Origin: Clostridium porci
GTDB lineage: Bacteria > Bacillota > Clostridia > Lachnospirales > Lachnospiraceae
NCBI RefSeq assembly: GCF_009696375.1
Contig: NZ_VUMD01000006.1
Span: 1-64,000, forward strand
DNA: 64,000 nucleotides
Direction of reading: 5' to 3'
In this document: one piece after another, positions 43,601-50,375 of the stretch
How the letters are laid out: each line of letters opens with the position of its first letter
Position numbering within the stretch: position 1 is the first letter of the stretch
Translations under genes and position numbers: made by a program
Notes under the pieces: model-generated
Seen by the model: the letters and a program-made list of their open reading frames with translations, nothing else
Database searches by the model: none
Told to the model about the DNA's origin: nothing

Positions 43601-44163
43601 AGGATCACATCGTTTTTGTAACCGACAACATTGTCGTCCTCATCCATGGAAATCGCATGCTTGCGGAACCATTCCATGAAATCAGAATCAGTATCCATGC
43701 TAAATGCCGGATAACTGTCGTCAGCCACGTCTGCTGCGATTGTCTCATGCCACTCCTGCAGCTTTTCAAGCAGCATCTCCTGCTCCGCATCGGTCAGCTC
43801 AACGGTTGCGTCAGCGTCCTCGCCGCAAATCTCAGCCACAAGTCCATCAAACCACTTCCAGAACGCAGAGGTACCAAAGGTCGGGTACTTCTTTTTCTGT
43901 GGCTCGGATGCAGTAGCTTCCTCTTCCTCGTCGATGACGACGTCCTTGATTTCCTCATCGGTTACCGGCAGGTCCTGGTTATCATCCTCATTCTTATCCG
44001 GTACAGATGGTGTTGCTTTGTCTGCATCCTTCATATCACCGGAAGAGATCTCTGTGAGTTCCTCCGCAAAGACCGGAATTGCCGGTGCGATAGACGGTGC
44101 TACCATAGATGCACTCAATGCTGCAATCGTGGCACGGTTAAGTGTCTTTTTCTTCTTTCTCAT
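37648..44163 (-). CDS. Giant secreted wall protein, beta-helix plus Big-like repeats
   Basis: 2171 aa, AAAGGAG upstream. Order: signal peptide 1-33; acidic linker; a domain with FWKWFDGLVAEICGEDAD; a GLUG-like beta-helix region at about 230-560 (GLVGYAHDD, VGGIVGLAENTSIID, YVGGVAGVILDSDIYN); then at least six Big-like repeats each starting like FDVV-T--RTN--P (about 830-2000), several containing VTVNFRYDKA; a Gly/Ser run; and a C-terminal wall-binding domain (WKWIDDNGDGFAECYYF, DGFAVNEKGQWVENG). It stays on the wall by non-covalent binding. No enzyme motif seen. Likely an adhesion or aggregation factor serving mating contact; the role is inferred from its place in the conjugation region. Confidence 0.87.
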   Translation of the reverse strand: MRKKKKTLNRATIAALSASMVAPSIAPAIPVFAEELTEISSGDMKDADKATPSVPDKNEDDNQDLPVTDEEIKDVVIDEEEEATASEPQKKKYPTFGTSAFWKWFDGLVAEICGEDADATVELTDAEQEMLLEKLQEWHETIAADVADDSYPAFSMDTDSDFMEWFRKHAISMDEDDNVVGYKNDVILQWIKNATVEDVMQFLLAFNEMRQSEAMPLSALGDLWPANYGQNGNVFSTGTGTKEHPYVIDSVQDLRAVAAEIAKTTSTKNEDTYYLIKKGTYDLQGSWIPIGFPCNDGGVSSAFRGHMAAEEGVHIINLGFKANSTLNIDAGLAQKISEQEAVGFFGIIGEGATVTGLNIDTKQNTLDGNHYAGILAGEVQGATIKKCTVMGYVKGTGYVGGLVGYAHDDSTGDSNARTTVIEDCVADGVAAYTVETVDSNDFLDGHACVGGIVGLAENTSIIDTTVKTYDGSGGHIYGNNAYVGGVAGVILDSDIYNSEVKQGEIGSSNDFAVGGILGGFGGGNVKVARFNGDAMTPNSTNHYSAAFIGTRVRGASFSYGEDANIGYLFTDSKEKADTGICGSRIEDDGQFDTDAHIGYWHADDVYFTLISGNNVDHSDEYFYKELEDGIKVIRNDDDAKNVETINHFTANHSGRPTRGYMLAIETPMVDSIKAADVTAFIDGTHKPHVTADNIGAFAPGDVVYVTFKPCKNGNVYFQMDNDQPQNPYYKYHEKDLFNVFSEDIETAALKIGNGFSFEMPTSDVTLGAKYKAVSEGVEIDPTQIVFDLVQERTGNRENPTVTYKVTAYDSDPAQNANAQILTDKSGKKWENVLIMTVDDKGQETEKADAFLLGSKVNGIDNQKFNLQWAIQDERNNILKNLTVSDNLEAGQSASFMLDVSKDSDNALMQYVKEEEERQKQGGYKDSLTSVTPKYFHSMISAKATREDATDKDNPPIGYADIKVRLHIKDKTEVAVKKAALNRNEITYDVVRTLSGDRTNPTVKYTVKGGDQGAMGASLTATFNPDYFSNDQVHWYLSEDRGNLQDDRPVDVPADHNTDTDGTISVKRSGTGDKAYRNAIINLEGVTDTECTNATIKGWVVDQDRDYTKQMLQVPADVETYTKYVKVTAADKTNNSATDTCKVTINFHTEDQTEIQPTKIEINDKGNIHNYNIAYKFAGDNQSEITARTITMDDAATTKLENGVGDTLSATVSPVYNNSVHYPYKNGVVWSLGNHPDFPDLDVNDILYIDSQTGQITVRGYNNSAESENLGYSPWVQSLIAEHKLDGTTVKVRAIARTENGKLEDFEDISITFKAETMSPGTEEPVKFDVVLTKDVASSLADTDVQAKETWDGIDAQKISATSTGTSEAPIFTVEGNKDVIRLRDSLGRSITTDKFVTVNTDAQWIKDIVKNRKSGNTGSEQVVVKAQTNNGTATIEIPVAVNFRYDGTDMTANTITELPEGYEASPDVIVSATPEDTYDVDKAKVKDRQITMDVVATQGNYSVNNPGTRKWSYGIVKLENTTYSSQGVQENDAVYELSGDIKDYCKVDANGYLVPIKGNWEALISSGQTKGAVSGIVTAKKEMDGKTTSDSYKVTINFRYDKAVLDSHEETFDVVYTHDSRTNSEKSHWSGDAYIQLKAQISDESGNNVTPVWESSDPSIVTVDQDGRVYVNKETWMKDIIDKAQSFDENTHSGTKTVTVTAKHPTTGATADTCLVTVNFRYDKAIVDKTEEVYNLVLTQTSRTNNPSAKWSGNDLRKLNAKIFVEPGLNNNPFWASDDAGIVKVDEAGNIQPVIDADWQKEIIAQHRFSGQKKVAINVTNDTKSIKDSTNVTVNFQYENVEMDKNAQTLDVVITASGNRSNPTYAVTGATTGKVSAVLNSVNPDEKKVVYSSGDNGLLSVDQNGKLSLVLPMVKDSKGNLVQAQGSTFSKNAHAFIQEALKHKFIDRDGQRYISSKGIVITAASEDGRMADQCNVKLNIKFVDNTYSSGGGGGGGSSSGGGGGSSSSGFTPGGSTSHMVTNLPNYVIKGGTWTKNAMDQWFYTNGRTFTDEWAAVQNPYADPKKGQPLFDWFHFGADSAMTVGWYTDKNGDTFYLHNVHDNTYGHMYTGWKWIDDNGDGFAECYYFQELSDGRRGRLYKSTTTPDGFAVNEKGQWVENGHVITKDLRPQQ

Positions 44164-44228
44164 TTTTTCAATGCTCCTTTCTGAAACTTAAAGCCTGACA
44201 GTCTAAGCACTTCTTTTGTGCTGTTTTA

Positions 44229-44234
44229 ATTATG
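44229..44234 (-). promoter_or_regulatory. CATAATT-type -10, proximal promoter of the 2171-aa protein
   Basis: Minus strand GCATAATTAA; upstream AAACTATTTT stands where other copies have ACCAATTTTC, same 13-base gap. Confidence 0.5.
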
Positions 44235-44299
44235 CAAAGATTTTTGAAAAATAGTTTTTTCAGTTGGGAACCAAAATCACCACTCTTTGCGACGAGTTA

Positions 44300-44305
44300 A
44301 TTATG
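44300..44305 (-). promoter_or_regulatory. CATAATT-type -10, distal promoter of the 2171-aa protein
   Basis: Minus strand CCATAATTAA, 71 bases upstream of the proximal one: tandem promoters. Confidence 0.45.
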
Positions 44306-44328
44306 GAACGAATTTTGCAAAAACCAGA

Positions 44329-44363
44329 AAAATAGGAGCCAGCGTGAAAATGCCAGCTCCTAT
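44329..44363 (-). terminator. Terminator after the 1584-aa wall protein
   Basis: Minus strand AATAGGAGCTGGC, loop, GCTGGCTCCTATTTTTC. Confidence 0.85.
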
Positions 44364-44370
44364 TGTGCGT

Positions 44371-47300
44371 TTATGAACCGCTCTGCTCTACGACATACAT
44401 CGGACGGATACCAGTATTACTTACCTGATTTCCTTCTGTTGCCTTGACAGATTTTGGTTCAATCGCTCCCGTACGCAGGTTTACGGTGTAAACCATGTCG
44501 TCTGTTCCATGCACCGGTGTTCTTAACCAGTAGGAAGCACGGTAATTGTTGATGATTTCTGATGCATTGTTCTTGTCTGAACCATGAAACTTCCAAAGAT
44601 AATCTTTCATGGCCAGTGCCTCTTCCAGTGACGGGATAAAGAAGTTACTGTACATCACCTGCGGTGTGCTTCGTGTGTACTTCGTAAAGTCTCTCACATC
44701 CACGGTCTGGTAAGCGCCGTTTTTGGACTTTCCGGTGTACTCATTTGCAATACCAATGTTGGTCATCACCAGATTTCCTGTTTTGGACTTATAATCATTC
44801 AACCACTGATTGATGGTAGAATCCTTGTAGTTATTGTTCTTTCCAAAGAATCGAGTGGACTGCGTCTCGTCCGCTTCATCAAAGCCCAGGCCCTCATTGG
44901 ATGGGATCACGGTATCACAGACAAACAGCGCCATGCTCTTATCGGTATTAGATTTATCCTGGTAGTTCGCGTTTACGCAGCGGAACAGGTACAGCTTATC
45001 ACCGACTTCTCGTACCTGCATATCGCCTACCTTCCAAACACCATCCTGGATTCCTTCTCCGATTTCTGAACGGTTTAACAGAATCGTTGGGTGAATGTTG
45101 TAATTGGAAGCATCTTCCTTGGAAACGGTACTGCCATCGGTTAAGATCACGTGATCCATTTCATTGGACTTTGTCAGATATGTGCCTGCTGGGAATCGGT
45201 ACTGGTTTTCCGCCGCTGCCCTGTACTGATCATACTCTTCTTTGGTCAGCATGGAAACTGCATCTCCCTCAATCGGCTGCAGGCCGGAACTTACACTTAA
45301 TCCATCTGCAAAACGATCATCAAGGAACATTCTGACGGAAGAAGACAGATAATCTGCTTCTGCGGAATCGGTGTAGGTACCATAAATCTCAGAGCCAATG
45401 CCATCCTTTGATACATATAACATCTTGCCGCTTCCCTGGTAATCGGTATCCACACAGACAAAGTCGTAGGTCTTTACGCCAATGGATACATCTTTCGGAT
45501 TCCATGTAACGGAAATAGTGTCGCCCAGCGTCTGGGATAAACGCTCCTGGCATTCATCACAGAAGGAATCGTAGTTTTCATCGACATGGCCAACAGCCGG
45601 CTTGTAGACGATATGTTCCTTGCCGCACTTCTCGCAGCGTACGGTCACTTCGGCTGATACCAGGCAGTTTCCATAGACATCCTCCACAATTTCCCAGACG
45701 TGTGTGCAGCTTGCCTGATCCCACTTGCGGTAGTAGCTTACGCGGGATACCGTATAAGACACGCCGTTTAACTCAAAACGGTCCACCACTTCGTTACTGT
45801 AGCCCGCCAGGTTGTTTCGATACAGAGTGTCGCTGACCTCAGCTCTTGCGGTGTCATAATCTCTTCCGATCATATAAAGGTCATGTCTGTCCCTGTCATA
45901 TGTATAGGAAGCGAACTCATTGAGAATTCGGTTAAAATCCGCATTGCTTTCGACAATGAACTGCTCTTTTTCGTTTTCATAAACCTGGTGATAGGCAATG
46001 TCTCTGCGATTGCCGTTTAAGGTCAGGTTGTCAAGCACCACATCTTTCGGGGATTCTTCATCTGCTTCCCAGCGATTTCCCTCTGCGTCATAGAAGACAT
46101 TCGGGTAATACACTCTGAAATCAATGGAAGAGTTACCCTTCTTAAAGGCAACGCTGCCCTTATATGGTGCAAACAGATCGTTCCCTTCCTCATCTACTGC
46201 ATGGATTTCATATCCCTGTTTCAGATATCCAGTAGAGGTACCTCCGTTTGGTCTTTCGTACTGCGTCACAACCACTTTGCCATTTTGGTCGAGTGTAAAA
46301 TCTCCCAGGTTTTCTTCTGGGATATGCCAACCCGGCATATCTTTTGCCTCAATCTGAATGGTGCTGTCTTTGTGTGCCATACCCATGACCAATCCGATGT
46401 CATTCCAGGAGTTTTTCTCACGGTATGCTACATAATAGTTGTACGGAGTTGTGCCATAGAACCCGTCTTTCTTCTCCTGTGCCTTATTCTTCCAAGACTC
46501 CAGCTTTTCTTCCGACGGTTCTCCGGTCACATACTGAATGATGATCTGTTTGTAAACCGTACGGTTCATATCCTCAATATAAGGAGACTTCTCTACCGCT
46601 CGATAGGTCACTCCGTCTGCCTCAATGACATTCGGGTAATCGATATAAAGGCGATCGCCCTTGACGGAGAAGCCACTCACATTCGGTAACAGCGGTGTTC
46701 CGTTGCTGTCTACGAATACGGCCAGCCAAGCACAGCCGTCATACAGTCCGGTATGGTCATTTTTATCCGGCGGTGTTCCGCCCTTTCTCTCCAAAATCAC
46801 GTCAACGATATTGTCGCCGTCTTTCTGAATGGCATAAGAGTTATCCGCCGGATTGGCAAATCCATACTGATAGAACGTGTTTCTGAACGGAATCTTCTCT
46901 CCTACTTTTCCAAAACCAGTCATGATTCCAAGAGTACCTTCGGTGTCCTTCGCAAGATAGCGGATGGAATACGGACAAGTCAGGTCCTCTGCTTCCGGCG
47001 CATCTTTTACCTTTTTGTAGTAAATGGTAAACTGATTTCGCTCCACGTCTTTGATTCGGAAGGTTCTCGGACTTTCATCAATCGCCTCATAGATATTTCC
47101 TTCCTGGTCCGTCAGTTCCTTATGAAAATAAATCGGAAGCAGTTCTCCCACCGTCCAGGTACCGACAAGGTCGCCGCTTAACACGTTGCTTTCATTCCCT
47201 TTTTCTCGGAATCGTACCGTGAAGTTTGCTTCCTTTTCTACATCCGGGATCTCACGGATCTCTCTAAAGTAGAGTTTGACATAGTTGTTGGCCGGCACAT

Positions 47301-49125
47301 CGGAAATGATACCGTCTTCTGGAATGCCATCGACACGCTCAAATCCATCCGGACAAATGTCACTGAGATCCAGTGTGTCGCCCACATTTCCATAAAGCGT
47401 CATACGTTCAATCTCGTCTCCGCTTACGATGTCCATGCAAAGCACGGCAAAGGACATATCCTTGATGCGTTCATAGACAATCGTGAAGGCATTGTTTCCG
47501 GTTTTGGAAACGGTGAACGTATTATCACTGACACGCTCATAACCGTCCAATTCGATCTCCGGAGTAATGATCACATCTTCATCTCCGACGGACACGGTTC
47601 CTTCCATTACTTTTAAGACCGTGTCGTCTTCATCGACGCAGGTAACCGTGTATGGCACCGATACGATGTCTTCCTCTTCCTTGGTGCTTACCAGATAAAC
47701 CGTGAATACTTCCTTGTCTTTCGTTAAGGTAAAGCTATAATCGCCTGCATATTCATAATCTTCAAAGACCATGTCCGGTACGATTTCATCGTCCTCTTTT
47801 CCGCTTCCCTTTTCGGTCGCAAGCGGTTCGTTGGTATCGCGGTCGATATAACGGATCGTATACTGCCAAAGCTCTTTCTCCGGTTCAGAATCTGTTGCCT
47901 CTTCATCGGTATCGTCTTTGGTATATAAGACCTCGACCACTTTTTTGTCGGTGTCAAGGACAAAGTCGTCTACGCCGATCTCATCTGCGGTGTAACCCTC
48001 AAATTCTTTCTGCGGAATGGCTACCACGCTGTCCTTTTTAGCAGTGCCGTTGATTTCTGCAAGAACGGTGTCATCATCTGCCACGTATCGGATCTTATAG
48101 GAATACTCCTGTACTTTTTCTGTAAAATACAGCGTTTTTTCCAGGTTGTCCTCGGTCAGGATAAAGGAATACTCATTTCCGGCCACTTCCTGATAACCAG
48201 AGAGCGGTTTTACCGTTACGGTTGTACCTTTTTCACCGGTGCCCGTAATGGTTTTTAAGATCTCGCCGGTCTCTTGATTGATGTACGTTACCGTATAAGA
48301 AAAGACTTCTTTCTCATCCGGTTTTTCCTCCGGCTTCTCTTCTGCTTCCTTTTGATACCTTACCACAAAGGTCATGTTGTTTTTGGTCAGTTTTTGTGAA
48401 CCGTCCTGCCCGCTTACATACTGGAACCCTGCGAATTCTTTTCTGGCGATTGTTACAAACGAATTCTTTCGCGCTTCTCCGGACGTGGAAGCCAGGACAT
48501 TTCCTGCCTCATCGACATACTGTACTGTATACGCGTAATAGACCTTCTGGGAAGAGCTGCTGCCGCCGCCACCGCCGCCTGAACTACCGCCACCGCCGGA
48601 GTTTCCGCCGCTTCCACCACCCGGAGAGCTGTTTTTGTGGCCTGCAAATGGACCACTCGGGCCAACTGCCGTATTGGTTTTCGTCTGAATACCCTTTCCC
48701 TGTACAAAGACAGGTACGCCATTTTCCAGCCACTGTCCATCTGCGTTGACCGTAAAGCCGTCCGGGGTTACGGTGTTTGCATACATTTTTCCATCCGGTC
48801 CGAACAGGTAGCAATATCCGTCGATCCACTGCCAGCCATTGGCTGCCATGCTGCCAAAGGTTCCGTCATGCACGGGGTTAAAAAAGTACCATACATTGTC
48901 AATGTACTTCCAGCCGTAGGTCATGACGCCCTGCTCATCTAAGTAGTACCACTTACCGTCTGCCGGATCCAAAAACCAACCGTTCTGCAAAAAGGTCCCG
49001 TCGTCATTCTGATAACGCCACACTTCTGCAGAAGAATTAACCCAGCTTCCGCCAAACGCTGTCACGCACTGACTGGCTACCAAAACAGCAATCAGCGGTT
49101 TTGCTAACTTCTTCTTTATACGCAT
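44371..49125 (-). CDS. Giant secreted wall protein with MucBP-like repeats
   Basis: 1584 aa. Signal peptide, then at 33-150 wall-binding repeats (WRYQNDDGTFLQNGWFL, GWQWIDGYCYLFGPDGKMY, DGFTVNADGQWLENG), a Gly/Ser linker, then many MucBP-like repeats of about 65-75 residues (YTVQYVDEAGNVLAS, YTVTYINQETGEIL, YKIRYVADDDTVLAE, YTIRYIDRDTNEPLA). Near 1130-1190 a Cys-rich stretch has CEKCGKEH and FCDECQERL. The C-terminal 300 residues look like the DUF6273 domain of clostridial surface proteins (SYWLRTPVHG, IRPMYVV). The wall-binding domain is at the N-terminus, opposite to its neighbour at 37648. MucBP repeats bind glycans; adhesion is likely. Confidence 0.87.
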   Translation of the reverse strand: MRIKKKLAKPLIAVLVASQCVTAFGGSWVNSSAEVWRYQNDDGTFLQNGWFLDPADGKWYYLDEQGVMTYGWKYIDNVWYFFNPVHDGTFGSMAANGWQWIDGYCYLFGPDGKMYANTVTPDGFTVNADGQWLENGVPVFVQGKGIQTKTNTAVGPSGPFAGHKNSSPGGGSGGNSGGGGSSGGGGGGSSSSQKVYYAYTVQYVDEAGNVLASTSGEARKNSFVTIARKEFAGFQYVSGQDGSQKLTKNNMTFVVRYQKEAEEKPEEKPDEKEVFSYTVTYINQETGEILKTITGTGEKGTTVTVKPLSGYQEVAGNEYSFILTEDNLEKTLYFTEKVQEYSYKIRYVADDDTVLAEINGTAKKDSVVAIPQKEFEGYTADEIGVDDFVLDTDKKVVEVLYTKDDTDEEATDSEPEKELWQYTIRYIDRDTNEPLATEKGSGKEDDEIVPDMVFEDYEYAGDYSFTLTKDKEVFTVYLVSTKEEEDIVSVPYTVTCVDEDDTVLKVMEGTVSVGDEDVIITPEIELDGYERVSDNTFTVSKTGNNAFTIVYERIKDMSFAVLCMDIVSGDEIERMTLYGNVGDTLDLSDICPDGFERVDGIPEDGIISDVPANNYVKLYFREIREIPDVEKEANFTVRFREKGNESNVLSGDLVGTWTVGELLPIYFHKELTDQEGNIYEAIDESPRTFRIKDVERNQFTIYYKKVKDAPEAEDLTCPYSIRYLAKDTEGTLGIMTGFGKVGEKIPFRNTFYQYGFANPADNSYAIQKDGDNIVDVILERKGGTPPDKNDHTGLYDGCAWLAVFVDSNGTPLLPNVSGFSVKGDRLYIDYPNVIEADGVTYRAVEKSPYIEDMNRTVYKQIIIQYVTGEPSEEKLESWKNKAQEKKDGFYGTTPYNYYVAYREKNSWNDIGLVMGMAHKDSTIQIEAKDMPGWHIPEENLGDFTLDQNGKVVVTQYERPNGGTSTGYLKQGYEIHAVDEEGNDLFAPYKGSVAFKKGNSSIDFRVYYPNVFYDAEGNRWEADEESPKDVVLDNLTLNGNRRDIAYHQVYENEKEQFIVESNADFNRILNEFASYTYDRDRHDLYMIGRDYDTARAEVSDTLYRNNLAGYSNEVVDRFELNGVSYTVSRVSYYRKWDQASCTHVWEIVEDVYGNCLVSAEVTVRCEKCGKEHIVYKPAVGHVDENYDSFCDECQERLSQTLGDTISVTWNPKDVSIGVKTYDFVCVDTDYQGSGKMLYVSKDGIGSEIYGTYTDSAEADYLSSSVRMFLDDRFADGLSVSSGLQPIEGDAVSMLTKEEYDQYRAAAENQYRFPAGTYLTKSNEMDHVILTDGSTVSKEDASNYNIHPTILLNRSEIGEGIQDGVWKVGDMQVREVGDKLYLFRCVNANYQDKSNTDKSMALFVCDTVIPSNEGLGFDEADETQSTRFFGKNNNYKDSTINQWLNDYKSKTGNLVMTNIGIANEYTGKSKNGAYQTVDVRDFTKYTRSTPQVMYSNFFIPSLEEALAMKDYLWKFHGSDKNNASEIINNYRASYWLRTPVHGTDDMVYTVNLRTGAIEPKSVKATEGNQVSNTGIRPMYVVEQSGS

Positions 49126-49155
49126 GTTGTATTTCCTCCTCTCGTTGATATGCCA

Positions 49156-49161
49156 ATTATG
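49156..49161 (-). promoter_or_regulatory. CATAATT-type -10 of the 1584-aa protein
   Basis: Minus strand CCATAATTGG, 31 bases ahead of the start. Confidence 0.5.
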
Positions 49162-49191
49162 GAATGATTTCTCTAAAAAAACAGTTTTGTG

Positions 49192-49479
49192 TTATACGTG
49201 TACCCAGATTTCCATCAAAAATGTTTTGACCAGAATGACAAACGCATGCTGAAGATCCGGGTGAATCAGGGTAATGGCGCCGGTCAATGCCAGAAATGCA
49301 CAAAGAATGTTCTTTGCCCATTCCAGGATCATCAAGAACACCTGTACCGGCCGTCTTTCCACTTTGACTTCTGTTTTTCTTTCCTCTTCAAATTGCTCTC
49401 TGAGGCTCATGCCGGTTTTTTCCAGTTCTTCGTTTGCTTCCTGCCGCATTAACCTCGGTGTGAATTTTGTTCCTGCCAT
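49192..49479 (-). CDS. Small membrane protein downstream of sortase
   Basis: 95 aa, GAAAGGAG upstream. Charged N-terminal half (EANEELEKTGMSLREQFEEE), then two hydrophobic stretches (VQVFLMILEWAKNILCAFLAL; LQHAFVILVKTFLMEIWVHV). Similar in plan to the 86-aa coiled-coil membrane protein at 21088. It begins 2 bases before the end of the sortase gene region, so it is coupled to it. Function unknown. Confidence 0.7.
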   Translation of the reverse strand: MAGTKFTPRLMRQEANEELEKTGMSLREQFEEERKTEVKVERRPVQVFLMILEWAKNILCAFLALTGAITLIHPDLQHAFVILVKTFLMEIWVHV

Positions 49480-49480
49480 C

Positions 49481-50248
49481 TTATGACTCCTTTCGAATAA
49501 TCGTATCTTTTAATTTACCAATGACAAACAGGCGCCCGTCTTTCCTGGTGTATTCGCAGGTTGCCAACGTTAACAGACGATCTCCCCATGCAAATTCATC
49601 CATGAAAACGCCTTGATGGTTCGCAATATAATTCTGCAGGTTTTCCATCTCCTCTTTGGTGTACGGGATAAGATTTTTGATCAGGTCCTGATCTGCCGCA
49701 GAGGCTAAAAATACCGCACACACGTCATAACATTCGATGCGGTCATCCGTAATGTAGCGGATCTCTTTGTGTTCCTCTCTGTATGCCGCATCCATATAAT
49801 GCCTGAGGGTACCAAACATTTTCCCAGATTTCATGTTATGTCCGTAAAGCACAGTGTTTGCTCCGTTTTCATAGCAGGCATTATCCATATAGATACTGCC
49901 ATAAATCGAACGCTTTTTATCAAAGCCTCGCCGGATATAATAATCTGCCTCTTCGGATTTCATGACCGGATAAGAAACAATGGTGCCTGGAATTTCAACG
50001 AATCCGACGACGTCTGCATTTTCGGTTTTTAAGCCATTGATATCCATAAAACTTTCCATTTCAAGTTCTGTTTGGCTGTTCAGGGAAACCGCCGGTTCAT
50101 GAACTGTGTATTCCGCAGCGATTTCTGCCACTTGTTTGAGTTTTGTATTTTCTGAGTGGTACTGAAAGATCCGGCCTCCGATGCACAAAACCGGAATGAG
50201 CACCATGGCCGCAAATATTGCGGATATGAAATTTTTCATTATTTTCAT
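49481..50248 (-). CDS. srtB: Class B sortase
   Basis: 255 aa, AGGGAG upstream. One N-terminal membrane helix (FISAIFAAMVLIPVLCIGG) then the sortase barrel: FVEIPGTIVSYPVMKSEEADYYI, catalytic His137 in VLYGHNMKSG, Cys231 in LTLATCEY and Arg239 in KDGRLFV. The spacing and the YYI-R--FDK text fit class B. Sortases join surface proteins to peptidoglycan or to one another. None of the large surface proteins in the window shows an obvious sorting signal, so its substrate is probably elsewhere or uses an unusual signal. Promoter at 50303. Confidence 0.9.
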   Translation of the reverse strand: MKIMKNFISAIFAAMVLIPVLCIGGRIFQYHSENTKLKQVAEIAAEYTVHEPAVSLNSQTELEMESFMDINGLKTENADVVGFVEIPGTIVSYPVMKSEEADYYIRRGFDKKRSIYGSIYMDNACYENGANTVLYGHNMKSGKMFGTLRHYMDAAYREEHKEIRYITDDRIECYDVCAVFLASAADQDLIKNLIPYTKEEMENLQNYIANHQGVFMDEFAWGDRLLTLATCEYTRKDGRLFVIGKLKDTIIRKES

Positions 50249-50302
50249 CTTTTACTCCCTAATCACCATATAGGTGGTCTTACTATTGACTCTGACATCT
50301 TA

Positions 50303-50308
50303 ATTATG
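50303..50308 (-). promoter_or_regulatory. CATAATT-type -10 of the sortase operon
   Basis: Minus strand ACATAATTAA; TCCTATTTTG stands at the -35 box position. Confidence 0.5.
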
Positions 50309-50343
50309 TTTGTCTTTTTACCAAAATAGGATTTTTTGCAATG

Positions 50344-50370
50344 CAAAAGAGGGAGCTGTTTGCTCCCTCC
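50344..50370 (-). terminator. Terminator after VirD4
   Basis: Perfect stem GAGGGAGC/GCTCCCTC with TTTT. Confidence 0.9.
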
Positions 50371-50375
50371 ATGGA

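Noticed and set aside
8171-49125. LPXTG-type sorting signals in the large surface proteins
   Set aside because: Looked for at the ends of B4, the 2171-aa and the 1584-aa proteins and not found; sortase B substrates are not assigned.
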